NCBI RefSeq assembly: GCF_000687165.1
Contig: NZ_JMKU01000002.1
Coordinates: forward strand, 248,001-312,000
Direction of reading: 5' to 3'
Origin: Paracidovorax oryzae ATCC 19882
Lineage (GTDB): Bacteria; Pseudomonadota; Gammaproteobacteria; Burkholderiales; Burkholderiaceae_C
Length of the DNA stretch: 64,000 nt
The notes beneath the pieces are model-generated. The model saw only the letters and a program-made list of their open reading frames with translations, searched no databases and was not told the DNA's origin. The position numbers were made by a program, and so were the translations under genes. How positions within the stretch are numbered: position 1 is the first letter of the stretch; the number at the start of each line of letters is the position of its first letter. Shown piece after piece: positions 26,436 through 37,146 of this stretch.

Positions 26436-27215
26436 TCAGCGGTGCGTGAAGGCCGCCGGGCGCTTCTCCAGGAAGGCGGCCATGCCCTCCTTCTGGTCCT
26501 GCGTGGCGAACAGCGCGTGGAACAGGCGGCGTTCGTACATGAGGCCGTCGGAGAGCGAGCCTTCGAAAGCGCGGTTGACGGTTTCCTTGGCTGCCATGAC
26601 GGCCACCTGCGAGAAGCCGGCGATCACCAGGGCGGCGCCCAGGGCTTCGTCCATGAGCTTGTCGTAGGGCACGACACGGCTCACCAGGCCGGCGCGCTCG
26701 GCCTCCTGGGCATCCATCATGCGGGCGGTGAGGGCCATGTCCATGGCCTTGGACTTGCCCACGGCGCGCGGCAGGCGCTGGGTGCCGCCCGCGCCCGGAA
26801 TCACGCCGAGCTTGATCTCGGGCTGCCCGAACTTCGCGTTGTCGGCCGCGATGATGAAGTCGCACATCATCGCCAGCTCGCAGCCGCCGCCCAGCGCGAA
26901 GCCGCTCACGGCCGCGATCACGGGCTTGCGGATGGAGCGGATGCGCTCCCAGTTGCGCGTGATGTAGTCGCCCTTGTAGGCGTCGGCGAAGCCGTACTTC
27001 GCCATGGCCCCGATGTCCGCGCCCGCCGCGAAGGCCTTCTCGCTGCCGGTGAGGATGATGCAGCCGATGCGCTCGTCGGCATCGAAGGCGGCCAGTGCGT
27101 CGCCCAGCTCGTCCATGAGCTGGTCGTTGAGCGCGTTGAGCTGCTTGGGGCGGTTCAGCGTGATGACGCCGACCTTGTCCGCCTCGGTGCGGACCTCGAT
27201 GACTTCGTAGGCCAA
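26436..27215 (-). CDS. enoyl-CoA hydratase/isomerase family protein
   Basis: This 259-residue crotonase-fold enzyme is expected to hydrate trans-2-enoyl-CoA in fatty-acid or amino-acid breakdown. The oxyanion-hole segments are [13 protein letters not shown] and [16 protein letters not shown]. The catalytic region is [22 protein letters not shown], with both conserved glutamates. I place the start at the TTG at 27215, which has AGGAG 7 nt upstream and begins the family-typical N-terminus. No ATG is available near that point. It is a close match in length to PaaF/FadB-type short hydratases. Confidence 0.92.
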   Translation of the reverse strand: MAYEVIEVRTEADKVGVITLNRPKQLNALNDQLMDELGDALAAFDADERIGCIILTGSEKAFAAGADIGAMAKYGFADAYKGDYITRNWERIRSIRKPVIAAVSGFALGGGCELAMMCDFIIAADNAKFGQPEIKLGVIPGAGGTQRLPRAVGKSKAMDMALTARMMDAQEAERAGLVSRVVPYDKLMDEALGAALVIAGFSQVAVMAAKETVNRAFEGSLSDGLMYERRLFHALFATQDQKEGMAAFLEKRPAAFTHR

Positions 27216-27288
27216 GGGGTATCTCCTGGATGTCGTTGTGGTGCGGATGACTATACCCAAGGGCCGTCTTTCGCCCCCGTCCCGCACG

Positions 27289-29082
27289 CTACCCGGCGGC
27301 CATGCCCGTGTCCGGCTGGCCGTCCAGCCAGCGCCGTGCCAGGGGCGCGTCCGCCAGCGACAGTGCGACGGTATCGTCCGGCGCGCCGCCCTCGCGCTCC
27401 AGCGCCAGCGGCAGCCGCAGCACGCGGCGGTCGCGGGACACCAGGGCCGTGACGCGCTTCTCGCGGCCGGCATACAGCGCGACGTCGTCCAGCCGCTGCA
27501 TGCGCCAGGTCTCTCCATGCACCTCCACGGCCAGCCATTCGTCGCCCGCGGAGAAGCCGGCTTCCTCGGCCAGGCCGCCGCGCAGCACCACCTTCACCTG
27601 CAGGCCCTGGCCCTCGGACACCCGCAGGCCCAGCCGCTGCGCGGGCTGTGCCGCTTCCGCGCGCAGGGCCACGCCGTGCGCGGCCAGCATCTCGGCCAGG
27701 GGCAGGTCGCCGGTGCCGTGCACCCACTCGGCGATCTCGCGCGCGAAGGAGCGGCCCGAGAGGGCTTCGAGCACCGCCAGCAGGTCGTCTTCCGACATGG
27801 GGCCGGCGTCGCAGCGGTCCCAGAGCGCGCGCATCACGTCGTCGAGCGTGGTGCGGCCCTCGCGGCGCAGCGCCAGGTCCAGGCACAGGCCGACGAGCGC
27901 GCCCTTGGTGTAGTAGCTCACCGTGGCGTTCGGCGTGTTCTCGTCCTGGCGGTAGTACTTCACCCAGGCGTCGAAGCTGGCATCGGCCACGCTCTGCACC
28001 CGGCGCCCCGGCGTCTGCAGCACCTGGTTGATGTTCTTGGCGAGCAGGCGCAGGTAGGTGGCGTCGTCGATCAGCCCGGCGCGGCGCAGCAGCAGGTCGT
28101 CGTAGTAGCTGGTGAAACCCTCGAAGAACCACAGCAGGCGGGTGTAGTTCTCCTGGGTGTAGTCGTAGCGCGCCAGTTCGGCCGGGCGCAGGCGCTTGAC
28201 GTTCCAGGTGTGGAAATGCTCGTGGCTGATGAGCCCGAGCAGCGTGGTGTAGCCCTCGGGCGTCCTGGCCTCGCCCAGGCGGGGCAGGTCGCGGCGGCTG
28301 CAGGCCAGGGCCGTCGAGTTGCGGTGCTCCAGCCCGCCGTAGCTGTCGTCCATCACGTTGAGCATGAACAGGTACTGCGTGTAGGGCGGCTTGCCGGCCC
28401 CGTGCCAGAAACGGATGCCCGTCTCGCAGATGCGGCGCGTGTCGGCCACCAGGCGCTCGCCGTCGAACGAGGGCGCCGCGCCGGCCACGACCAGGCGGTG
28501 CGGCACGCCGCAGGCAGTGAAGCGGGCGCTCCAGAAGGGGCCCATCTCCACCGGGCAGTCCACCAGCTCGTCGTACGAGGCCGCGCGGTAGGTGCCGAAG
28601 CCCGCGCGCGTGGTCTTCTCCGCCGCGAGGCCCGTGGCCACCGACCAGTGCGACACCTCCGGCGTGGCGACGATCTCCAGGTCGTGGCGGGCATCCTCCT
28701 GGCCATGCACGCGCAGGCACAGGCTCGTGCCGTTGAAGAAGCCGCGCGATGAGTCCAGCCACGCCGTGCGCACCGAGCTGTCGTAGGCCCCGACCTCGTA
28801 GGTCAGCACCAGCGGCGCACCCTCGCGGCAGGCGGCCTGCCAGAGGCTCTTGCTGCGCTGCGCGAGCGCCACTTCCTGCCCGTCCTGGCGGGCGCGCAGG
28901 TTCTGCAGGTTCTTCGCGAACTCGCGCACCAGGTAGCTGCCGGGGATCCACACGGGCAGCGACAGCTCCTGCTGCGCGGCGGGGCTCTCCACCGTGAGGG
29001 TGACGTGGTAGATGCGCGCGTGCAGCTGCGCGGCTTCCACGCGGTAGTGGACGGCGGGGGCGTGGGATCGGTGGGCGGCCAT
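27289..29082 (-). CDS. M61 family metallopeptidase with C-terminal PDZ domain
   Basis: This 597-residue protein has the glycyl-aminopeptidase M61 architecture. An N-terminal beta domain contains [18 protein letters not shown]. The zinc site HEHFH is at about 287-291, with a third ligand in [12 protein letters not shown] (E321). A PDZ-like domain follows near 500-560 ([31 protein letters not shown] is split across it). No signal peptide is visible, so it is probably cytoplasmic. The substrate is unknown beyond the family preference for N-terminal Gly or Ala. It is followed by dsbC upstream on the same strand, 28 nt apart. Confidence 0.9.
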   Translation of the reverse strand: MAAHRSHAPAVHYRVEAAQLHARIYHVTLTVESPAAQQELSLPVWIPGSYLVREFAKNLQNLRARQDGQEVALAQRSKSLWQAACREGAPLVLTYEVGAYDSSVRTAWLDSSRGFFNGTSLCLRVHGQEDARHDLEIVATPEVSHWSVATGLAAEKTTRAGFGTYRAASYDELVDCPVEMGPFWSARFTACGVPHRLVVAGAAPSFDGERLVADTRRICETGIRFWHGAGKPPYTQYLFMLNVMDDSYGGLEHRNSTALACSRRDLPRLGEARTPEGYTTLLGLISHEHFHTWNVKRLRPAELARYDYTQENYTRLLWFFEGFTSYYDDLLLRRAGLIDDATYLRLLAKNINQVLQTPGRRVQSVADASFDAWVKYYRQDENTPNATVSYYTKGALVGLCLDLALRREGRTTLDDVMRALWDRCDAGPMSEDDLLAVLEALSGRSFAREIAEWVHGTGDLPLAEMLAAHGVALRAEAAQPAQRLGLRVSEGQGLQVKVVLRGGLAEEAGFSAGDEWLAVEVHGETWRMQRLDDVALYAGREKRVTALVSRDRRVLRLPLALEREGGAPDDTVALSLADAPLARRWLDGQPDTGMAAG

Positions 29083-29110
29083 GCGGGATCCGTGGAGGGG
29101 CGGGGAGAGT

Positions 29111-29851
29111 TCAGTTCGTGGCGGGGGCCGGACCGGCGCCCGATCCTGCATCCGCGAGGCGCTTTTCCACCTCGCGCGCGTCGATCGCGCCCGGCACGCG
29201 GGAGCCGTCGGTGAAGATCAGCGTGGGCGTGCCGGTGATCTTGTGCTTCTTGCCGAATGCCAGGTTGCGCTGCACGGCGGCGGTGTCGCAGCTCGCGGCC
29301 GGCGTGGTCTTGTCGCGCACCATGTGGTCCTGCCATGCGGCCGCGCGGTCCTTGGAGCACCAGATGTTGCGCGACTTCTCGGCCGAATCGGGGCTCAGGA
29401 TGGGATAGAGGAAGAGATAGACCGTCACGTTGTCCACGTTCTGCAGGTCCTTCTCGAAGCGCTTGCAGTAGCCGCAGTTCGGATCCTCGAACACCGCGAG
29501 CTTGCGCTGGCCGTTGCCGCGCACGATGGTGAATGCATCCTGGAGCGGCAGGGAGGCGAAATCCACCGCCGTGAGCTTGTTGATGCGGTCCTCGGTGAGG
29601 TTGCGGCGCGCCTTGGTGTCGATCAGTTCGCCCTGGATGAGGTAGTTGCCCTTGGCGTCCGTGTAGAACACATCGGTGCCGATGCGCACCTCGTACAGGC
29701 CCTGCATGGGCGTGGCGCGCACCTCGTCGATGTTCTGCAGCTGCGGGATGCGGCTGCCCAGGGTCTTGCGGATCGCCGATTCCTGGGCGTGGGCGCCGAA
29801 GCCGATGGTGAGCGCGGCGGCGCCGGCGAGCAGGGCGGGGATCAGTTTCAT
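29111..29851 (-). CDS. dsbC: periplasmic thiol:disulfide interchange protein DsbC
   Basis: This 246-residue disulfide isomerase has a signal peptide cleaved after AHA (about residue 22). An N-terminal dimerisation domain and a thioredoxin-like domain follow, with active site C126-G-Y-C129 (DPNCGYCKRFEKDL). The cis-proline loop is TGTPTLIFTDG. A second Cys pair lies in NIWCSKD and AASCD. It corrects wrong disulfides in secreted proteins. Confidence 0.95.
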   Translation of the reverse strand: MKLIPALLAGAAALTIGFGAHAQESAIRKTLGSRIPQLQNIDEVRATPMQGLYEVRIGTDVFYTDAKGNYLIQGELIDTKARRNLTEDRINKLTAVDFASLPLQDAFTIVRGNGQRKLAVFEDPNCGYCKRFEKDLQNVDNVTVYLFLYPILSPDSAEKSRNIWCSKDRAAAWQDHMVRDKTTPAASCDTAAVQRNLAFGKKHKITGTPTLIFTDGSRVPGAIDAREVEKRLADAGSGAGPAPATN

Positions 29852-29930
29852 GGTGCTCCTTCGTGATGCGTGAATCTCTGGGCATGGGCGACACGGCGGC
29901 CTCCCCATCCCGTCATTGGGGGGCGGGCCG

Positions 29931-31088
29931 TCAGCCCAGGCCCATGGCCTGGCGCGTCACCCAATCCTTCAGGGGGCCGCTGCGCTCGAATCCGCGCATG
30001 CCCCAGTTGCGCAGCCAGGGCACGGGCCCCTCGTGGCGCGAAAAGAGCTGCTGCAGGCTGTCCATGGCCCAGCCCATCGGCAGCAGCGCGGCCTTGCGCT
30101 CGCGCTCGTAGCGGCGCAGCAGGCGCTGGTCCGCCACGCCGCGCCAGTAATCGCGCTCGCGCAGCACGCGGGCCAGGGCCTGGGCATCGGCCAGGCCCAG
30201 GTTCAGCCCCTGGCCGGCCAGCGGATGCACGGTGTGCGCGGCATCGCCCGCCAGCGCCCAGCTGCGGGCCGGCGCCTTCCCGGACGCGGGGGCGCTGCCC
30301 GCGGCCGCCGGCATCGGGCCGCACCAGCGGTCGGCCCGGGCCTGCTGCAGCGGCCATGCGGCCCGGGGGGCGTCCAGCGCGAGGGTGCCCAGCGTGTCCA
30401 GGCTGGCGGAGCGGATGCGTTGTTCGAAATCGGAGGGTTCCATGGCCAGGAGGCGCTGCGCCTCGTCCTGCCTTACGGACCACACCACGGCCACGGAGTT
30501 CCCTTCCGGCCCCCCCAGGGGCAGGAAGGCCAGGATGCCGTCGGGCAGGAACCACTGGCGCGCCACCTGGCCGTGGGGCCGCTCGCAGCGCAGCCGCGTG
30601 GCCACCGCATGCTGGCCGTACGGCACCTCGGCGTAGTGCACGCCGAATTCCTCGCGCGTGCGGCTCGCGCGGCCTTCGCAGACCACGGTGAGCGCGGCCT
30701 GCACGGGTGCATCGACCACCTCCACCTGCGGCTGGAAGCGCACGGCGTCGGCCAGCCGGGATTCCAGCGCGGGCACGTCGACGATCCAGGCCAGCGCCTC
30801 GGTGGCGGGATGGCGCCCGGCGTCGAAGGTGACCTCGCCGCCCATGTCGCCGTGCACGTCCATGCGCAGCACTGGCGTGGCGTGTTCCGCACCGGGCCAG
30901 CTGCGCACGGACTCCAGCAGCGCGCGCGAGGCAGTGTTGAGCGCGTAGGCCCGCACGTCGGTGCCCTCGGCCGCAGGGGCCGGCCCCGGGACCAGGGCAA
31001 CGCGCAGGCGCTCACGCGCGAGAAGCAGGGACAGCGCGCGGCCTACCACGCCAGCGCCGCGAATACAGACATCGAAGGTTTGCGCCAT
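29931..31088 (-). CDS. UbiH/UbiF-family FAD-dependent monooxygenase
   Basis: This 385-residue flavoprotein has the N-terminal nucleotide-binding motif IRGAGVVGRALSLLL. The second FAD motif WALAGDAAHTVHPLAGQGLNLGLADA is characteristic of ubiquinone-biosynthesis hydroxylases. It probably hydroxylates an intermediate of ubiquinone synthesis, though which ring position cannot be told. The gene lies between dsbC (downstream) and a divergent MOSC gene. Confidence 0.87.
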   Translation of the reverse strand: MAQTFDVCIRGAGVVGRALSLLLARERLRVALVPGPAPAAEGTDVRAYALNTASRALLESVRSWPGAEHATPVLRMDVHGDMGGEVTFDAGRHPATEALAWIVDVPALESRLADAVRFQPQVEVVDAPVQAALTVVCEGRASRTREEFGVHYAEVPYGQHAVATRLRCERPHGQVARQWFLPDGILAFLPLGGPEGNSVAVVWSVRQDEAQRLLAMEPSDFEQRIRSASLDTLGTLALDAPRAAWPLQQARADRWCGPMPAAAGSAPASGKAPARSWALAGDAAHTVHPLAGQGLNLGLADAQALARVLRERDYWRGVADQRLLRRYERERKAALLPMGWAMDSLQQLFSRHEGPVPWLRNWGMRGFERSGPLKDWVTRQAMGLG

Positions 31089-31179
31089 GCGGCCATTGTA
31101 GGAGCCGGCCCGTGCTCTGCCGTGCGAAGGCACAATCGCCGCTTCCCCTTTCCCCACCGCGCTGACCGGAGACCTCCGC

Positions 31180-32049
31180 GTGACCTTCCGCACCGACCGC
31201 GACCTGGGCGGCACCCTCTCCCGCCTGTTCATCCATCCTGTCAAGTCCTGCGCGGCCATCGCAGTGCCCGAGGCCCTGCTCACGCCCACCGGGCTGGAAT
31301 GGGACCGGACCTGGATGGTGGTCGATCCGGCGGGCGAGTTCCTCACCCAGCGCACCGTGCCGCGCATGGCCCTGGTGCGGCCGCAGCTGGACGCGCATGC
31401 GCTGTCGCTGCACGCGCCCGGCATGCCGGTGCTGCGCGTGGCCCTGCAGGCCGGCGGGCCGGTGGCGCAGGTGCGCGTCTGGGACGACGCCGTGCCCGCG
31501 CGGGACGCGGGCGACGAAGCCGCACGGTGGTTCTCGGAATGTCTGGGCCGGCCCTGCCGCCTGGTGCGCTTCGATCCGGCCCACCGCCGGCTCTCCAGCC
31601 TGCGCTGGACGGACGGCGTGGAAGCGCCTAACCAGTTCGCCGATGCCTACCCCGTGCTGCTGGCCAGCGAGGCTTCGCTGCGGGAGCTCAACGTGCGGCT
31701 GCAGACGGCGGGCGCGCCGGCCGCCGCGATGGAGCGGTTCCGGCCCAACATCGTCATCGACGGCGTGGAGGCGCACGACGAGGACCGCATCGACGGCCTG
31801 CACATCGACGCGGAGGGCGGTGCCGCCTGCCTGCGGCCGGTCAAGCCCTGCACGCGCTGCCCGATCCCCGACATCGACCCGGCCACGGCCGAGAGCACCC
31901 CGGACGTGGGCGATGCCCTGCGCGCCTACCGGCAGGACCGCCGCGTGAACGGCGCCATCACCTTCGGCATGAACGCCATCGTGCTCGAAGGGGCCGGCCG
32001 TGTGCTGCGCGTGGGCCAGCGCATCGCGGCCGACTGGCGCTTCGACTGA
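31180..32049 (+). CDS. MOSC domain protein (YcbX/mARC-like)
   Basis: This 289-residue protein has an N-terminal MOSC beta-barrel domain (LSRLFIHPVKSCAAIAV, LEWDRTWMVVDPAGEF). The catalytic MOSC domain follows (NIVIDGVEAHDEDRIDGLHI, KPCTRCPIPDID). The conserved Cys in CTRCP is the expected molybdenum ligand. Relatives reduce N-hydroxylated bases with a reductase partner. The start is GTG at 31180, with GGAGA upstream. No fused ferredoxin domain is present, unlike E. coli YcbX. Confidence 0.9.
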   Translation: MTFRTDRDLGGTLSRLFIHPVKSCAAIAVPEALLTPTGLEWDRTWMVVDPAGEFLTQRTVPRMALVRPQLDAHALSLHAPGMPVLRVALQAGGPVAQVRVWDDAVPARDAGDEAARWFSECLGRPCRLVRFDPAHRRLSSLRWTDGVEAPNQFADAYPVLLASEASLRELNVRLQTAGAPAAAMERFRPNIVIDGVEAHDEDRIDGLHIDAEGGAACLRPVKPCTRCPIPDIDPATAESTPDVGDALRAYRQDRRVNGAITFGMNAIVLEGAGRVLRVGQRIAADWRFD

Positions 32050-32130
32050 CCCTCCGGGCCGGGCGGGCCGGCAGGGACATGGCCGCCCGGTAAAATCGCC
32101 GGTTTTCCCCCGAACCCTGAAAGCCCCGCC

Positions 32131-33225
<1,095 letters not shown>

Positions 33226-33244
33226 CGCAATCCTCGGAGCAGCA

Positions 33245-34450
33245 ATGCCACAGACCGTTTTCATTCAGCGTGTAGTTCTGCGGAACTACAAGAGCATTGG
33301 CAACTGTGATGTGCGCTTGCAGCCTCTGACGTACTTGGTTGGCCAGAACGGCGCGGGGAAAAGCAATTTCCTTGATGCGCTGCACTTCGTGCGCGATGCG
33401 CTGGCTGGCTCCCTGGACAATGCCATCAACGAGCGTGGCGGTTTGAACGAAGTTCGGCGCCGTTCCAGCGGGCATCCCACGCATTTTGGTATCCGGCTCG
33501 AGTTTGTCCTGCCCGATGGCCGCAGTGGATGGTACGCATTCAAGATCGGGGCGATGGCCAGCGGCGGTTACGAAGTTCAGAACGAAGAATGTGTCGTTTT
33601 AGGAATTGGCAAAGGGCCGTTCTTTCGGATCGAGAGGGGACGTTTGCGCGATAGCAGTGAACCCGCTTTCCCTGCTGTGACGGCAGACCGTCTTGCACTT
33701 GTGGCTGCATCCGGATTCACGGCATTCCGCTCTGTGTTCGATGCGCTCACCTGCATGGGGTTCTATAACTTGAATCCCAAGATCATGCGGGAATTGCAGA
33801 AGCCCCAGGACGGGCGCTTGCTCAAGCCGTTAGGAGAAAACATCGCCAGCGTCATTGGCCATTTGGACCGGGTAGCACCAGATCAAGCGAACATGATTCG
33901 CGAGTACCTGCAGTCGGTCGTACCCATGGTGCATGGCATGGAGCGCACCTCCGTCGGACCCATGGAAACCCTGGAGTTCCGCCAGGATATGGCTGGGTCC
34001 AAGCAGCCCAGGAAATTTCTTGCACAGAATATGTCCGATGGCACCTTGCGTGCATTGGGCGTTCTCACCGCTCTGTTGCAAAGCAATTCCGACTATTCGC
34101 CGACGCTCATTGGCATTGAGGAGCCTGAAACGGCATTGCATCCCGCTGCCAGCGCTGCGTTGCGCGAAGTCCTTGTGCATGCCGCACAAACTACCCAGGT
34201 GCTAGTCACCAGCCATAGTCCCGATCTGCTCGATCATCGCGGGATTGATGCAAATACGATCCTGGCCGTGATCTCCGAAGGGGGGGAGACAAAAATTGCT
34301 CCAGTGGATGAAGCGGCTCGAAGTATGTTGAAGGAGCATCTCTTTTCTCCTGGCGAATTGCTTCGCATCAATCAACTGGCGCCTGATCGCGAAATCATCG
34401 AACGTCAAGAAACACAGCAGGTTGATTTGTTTGGTGAGGCGCGGGCATGA
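33245..34450 (+). CDS. OLD/RecF-like AAA ATPase, first gene of a candidate defence pair
   Basis: This 401-residue ABC-type ATPase has Walker A GQNGAGKSN (about 33-41), an ABC signature-like NMSDGTLRALG (about 262-272), Walker B TLIGIEEPETALHP (about 287-300) and the switch TSHSPDLLD (about 322-330). These belong to the AAA_21/OLD group, which includes ATPases of anti-phage systems such as PARIS, AbiL and Gabija. There is no coiled-coil hinge or TOPRIM part within it. The TOPRIM-like partner is the next gene, overlapping by 4 nt. Base composition is clearly lower in G+C than the neighbours (about 52-60 percent in sampled lines), a sign of transfer. GGAG precedes the ATG. The function is inferred. 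Confidence 0.88.
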   Translation: MPQTVFIQRVVLRNYKSIGNCDVRLQPLTYLVGQNGAGKSNFLDALHFVRDALAGSLDNAINERGGLNEVRRRSSGHPTHFGIRLEFVLPDGRSGWYAFKIGAMASGGYEVQNEECVVLGIGKGPFFRIERGRLRDSSEPAFPAVTADRLALVAASGFTAFRSVFDALTCMGFYNLNPKIMRELQKPQDGRLLKPLGENIASVIGHLDRVAPDQANMIREYLQSVVPMVHGMERTSVGPMETLEFRQDMAGSKQPRKFLAQNMSDGTLRALGVLTALLQSNSDYSPTLIGIEEPETALHPAASAALREVLVHAAQTTQVLVTSHSPDLLDHRGIDANTILAVISEGGETKIAPVDEAARSMLKEHLFSPGELLRINQLAPDREIIERQETQQVDLFGEARA

Positions 34451-35040
34451 TCCCTATCGCCTCCATCGTCGAAGGCGACAGTGAGGTCAACGCCCTGCCC
34501 ATACTGCTGCGGAGGCTGGCCGGTGAGTTGTCGCCTTCGGTCGCAGTGCAGCCTTTGCCGCCGATCCGCGTGCGGAGAGACCGGTTCATCCAGCGCGAGG
34601 AGGAGTTCCGCAAGCAATTGCTCCTGGCGGCTGCGAAGAGTGGAACGCAGGGCTGGATACTGGTCATCCTGGATGCCGATGACGATTGCCCTGCACATTT
34701 GGGGCCGCAATTGCTTGCCCGGGCGCAGCAGTGCGTGCCGCATTGTCGGGTCTCCGTCGTTTTGGCCAACCGGGAATTTGAAGCGTGGTTTCTGGCTGCA
34801 GCGCGTTCGTTGCAGGGCGCCCGTGGTTTTTCGATCGCAGCCGATGAACCGATAGATGCGGAAACACCGCGAGATGCAAAAGGATGGATGAGGCGGCACA
34901 TGCAAAGCGGTGTCTATCGCGAAATGCTGGATCAGCCAGCGTTCACTGCACGTATCGATCTACAGCAAGCCAAGGACAACAGCCGGTCTTTCCGCAAGCT
35001 GTGCAAGGAATGGCAAATCCACATACAGATGCGCCAGTAA
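34447..35040 (+). CDS. DUF4276 TOPRIM-like protein, partner of the OLD-like ATPase
   Basis: This 197-residue protein begins with IVEGDSEVNALPILL (conserved Glu at 9). An acidic DADDD motif (76-80) and NREFEAWFLAA (about 108-118) follow. The E...DxD pattern is that of TOPRIM nuclease/primase metal sites, and the family resembles RloB/DUF4276 partners of AAA ATPases. ATGA overlap with the ATPase indicates a coupled pair. It probably acts as the nuclease or effector when the ATPase senses a trigger. This is inference from architecture. No activity can be read directly. Confidence 0.82.
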   Translation: MIPIASIVEGDSEVNALPILLRRLAGELSPSVAVQPLPPIRVRRDRFIQREEEFRKQLLLAAAKSGTQGWILVILDADDDCPAHLGPQLLARAQQCVPHCRVSVVLANREFEAWFLAAARSLQGARGFSIAADEPIDAETPRDAKGWMRRHMQSGVYREMLDQPAFTARIDLQQAKDNSRSFRKLCKEWQIHIQMRQ

Positions 35041-35080
35041 ACAACATTGCGGATGGGTTTTTGAAAAGTCCCGTCACCCC

Positions 35081-36232
35081 ATGCCCCTCCCCCTGACCGC
35101 GCGCCTGCGCCGCGCGGCGCTCGCCCTCCGGCCCGCGCCCATGCGGGTGGACGGCCGTGAGCGCCTGCGGATGGTCCTGGGCGCGCTGCTCGGCGTGTTG
35201 CTGGCCGGCCTGCTCAGCCGCTGGGTGGGCGGCCACTGGGGCATTTCGCCCTGGCTGGTCGCGCCGATCGGCGCGAGCGCGGTGCTGGTGTTCGGCGTGC
35301 CGGCGAGCCCGCTGGCGCAGCCCTGGCCGGTGGTGGGCGGCAACACCCTGTCCGCCCTGGTGGGCGTGGCCTGCGCGGCGCTGGTGCCGGACCCGGCCGT
35401 GGCGGGGGCGCTGGCCGTGGCGCTGGCGATCGCGCTCATGGTGCCGCTGCGCTGCCTGCATCCGCCCGGCGGGGCGGCGGCGCTGTTCGTGGTGATGGCA
35501 CACGGCGCATCGCCGCAGTTCGCATTCTTTCCCGTGATGACCAATTCCCTGCTGCTGGTGGCGGCGGGCATGGCGTGGCATGCGGCCACCGGCAAGCGCT
35601 ACCCGCACGCGCAGCAGGCGCGTCCTGCCTCCGCGGGTGCCACGGAGGCGCGCGCCGCGGGGCGCTTCACCCCCGAGGACCTCGATGCCGCGCTGGCCCA
35701 CTACAACCAGGTGCTGGACGTCAGCCGCGACGACCTGGAGGCGCTGCTCCACCACGCCGAGGCCGAGGCCTGGCGCCGCAATTTCGGGCAGCTGCGCTGC
35801 GGCGACATCATGTCGCGCGAGCCGGTCACGGCCGCGTTCGGCACGGGGCTGCAGGAGGCCTGGGCGCTGATGCGCCGCCGCCGCATCAAGGCGCTGCCGG
35901 TGGTGGACCGCGCGCGCCGCATCGTGGGCATCGTCACCACGGCCGACTTCATGCGCCAGATCGACCTCGACGTGCACCACGGCATCGGCGAGCAGTTGCG
36001 CGCGCTGGTGCGCCGCGTGGGCGCGGTGCATTCCACCAAGCCGGAGGTGGTGGGCCAGATCATGACCCGGCAGGTGCGCGTGGTGAGCGAACAGCGCCCC
36101 GCGCTGGAACTGGTGCCGCTGTTCACGGAAGACGGCCACCACCACATCCCCGTGATCGACGAGGAGCGTCGGCTGGTCGGCATCATCACCCAGTCAGACT
36201 TGGTGCGCGCGCTGCACCGGGCCGTGCGCTAG
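35081..36232 (+). CDS. HPP family membrane protein with two CBS domains
   Basis: This 383-residue protein has about five membrane helices containing the HPP motif (RCLHPPGGAAALF, about 125-137). A linker and a pair of CBS domains (about 240-300 and 325-380; IMSREPVTAA, GIVTTADFMRQI, IMTRQVRVVSEQ, GIITQSDLVRAL) follow. HPP proteins of this kind have been linked to nitrite or other small-anion transport. CBS pairs bind adenine nucleotides and may gate it. The start at 35081 begins the basic N-terminus. The gene returns to high G+C after the insert. Confidence 0.88.
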   Translation: MPLPLTARLRRAALALRPAPMRVDGRERLRMVLGALLGVLLAGLLSRWVGGHWGISPWLVAPIGASAVLVFGVPASPLAQPWPVVGGNTLSALVGVACAALVPDPAVAGALAVALAIALMVPLRCLHPPGGAAALFVVMAHGASPQFAFFPVMTNSLLLVAAGMAWHAATGKRYPHAQQARPASAGATEARAAGRFTPEDLDAALAHYNQVLDVSRDDLEALLHHAEAEAWRRNFGQLRCGDIMSREPVTAAFGTGLQEAWALMRRRRIKALPVVDRARRIVGIVTTADFMRQIDLDVHHGIGEQLRALVRRVGAVHSTKPEVVGQIMTRQVRVVSEQRPALELVPLFTEDGHHHIPVIDEERRLVGIITQSDLVRALHRAVR

Positions 36233-36241
36233 CATCGACGC

Positions 36242-37120
36242 ATGCAGACCGGCATCCTCTACGCCACGCTCGCCTATGTGGCGTGGGGCATCTTTCCCGT
36301 GTACTTCCACCAGGTGGCCTCGGTGCCGGCGCTGGAGGTGGTGCTGCACCGCACGCTCTGGTCGATGGTGCTGCTGGCCGTGTTGCTCGCGGTGCGGCGG
36401 CAGCTCGCCTGGGTGGCCGCGCTGCGCCGCCAACCCCGGGTGGTGGCGGCTTTCCTGCTCTCGGCGCTGCTGCTGTCGGCCAACTGGCTGATCTATGTCT
36501 GGGCGGTGCACAACCAGCACGTGGTGGATGCGAGCCTGGGCTACTTCATCCTGCCGCTGGTGAACGTGGCCATGGGCTACGCCTTCCTGCACGAGCGCCC
36601 GCGCCCCGGGCAGTGGGTGGCGCTGGCCGTGGCCGCGGCCGGCGTGCTGTGGCTCACCGTGCAGGCCGGCCGCCTGCCCTGGATCGCGCTGGTGCTGGCC
36701 CTCACCTTCGGCTTCTACGGCCTGCTGCGCAAGACGGCGGTGCTGGGCGCCATGGAGGGCCTGGCCCTGGAGACGGCCCTGCTCGCGCCGCTGGCCGTGG
36801 GCGGGCTCGCCTGGCTGGGCTGGACGGGGCAGGCCGCCTGGTTGCATGCCGACGCGGCCACGCTGGGCTGGCTCGTCGCTGCCGGGCCGATCACCGCCAT
36901 CCCGCTGCTGCTGTTCGCGGCAGGGGCGCGCCGCATTCCGCTGGCGACGATGGGCGTGCTGCAATACATCTCGCCCAGCCTGCAGTTCGCGCTGGGCGTG
37001 TGGCTGTTCGGCGAGGAGGTGCAGCCGGCCCGGCTGGCGGGCTTCGTGCTGATCTGGGCGGCGCTGGTGCTCTACACCCTGGAAGGCACCTTGCTGCGCC
37101 GGCGGGCGCCGGCGTCCTGA
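36242..37120 (+). CDS. rarD: RarD/EamA-type permease
   Basis: This 292-residue inner-membrane protein has about ten helices in two EamA-type halves. The RarD hallmarks are the N-terminal YVAWGIFPVYFHQV and the central SANWLIYVWAVHNQHVVDASLGYFI. It is a drug/metabolite-superfamily exporter with unknown substrate. It starts 9 nt after the HPP gene, so the two may share a transcript. Confidence 0.88.
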   Translation: MQTGILYATLAYVAWGIFPVYFHQVASVPALEVVLHRTLWSMVLLAVLLAVRRQLAWVAALRRQPRVVAAFLLSALLLSANWLIYVWAVHNQHVVDASLGYFILPLVNVAMGYAFLHERPRPGQWVALAVAAAGVLWLTVQAGRLPWIALVLALTFGFYGLLRKTAVLGAMEGLALETALLAPLAVGGLAWLGWTGQAAWLHADAATLGWLVAAGPITAIPLLLFAAGARRIPLATMGVLQYISPSLQFALGVWLFGEEVQPARLAGFVLIWAALVLYTLEGTLLRRRAPAS

Positions 37121-37146
37121 CTCCTGCCTGTCGCGCTGGCCGGGCC

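Noticed and set aside
32091-32096. TAAAAT as promoter of ychF
   Set aside because: No -35 element at a suitable distance; a single hexamer is not enough to list as a feature.
34943-36145. Open frame antisense to the HPP/CBS gene
   Set aside because: His/Arg/Gln-rich shadow frame; the plus strand has clear HPP and CBS motifs.
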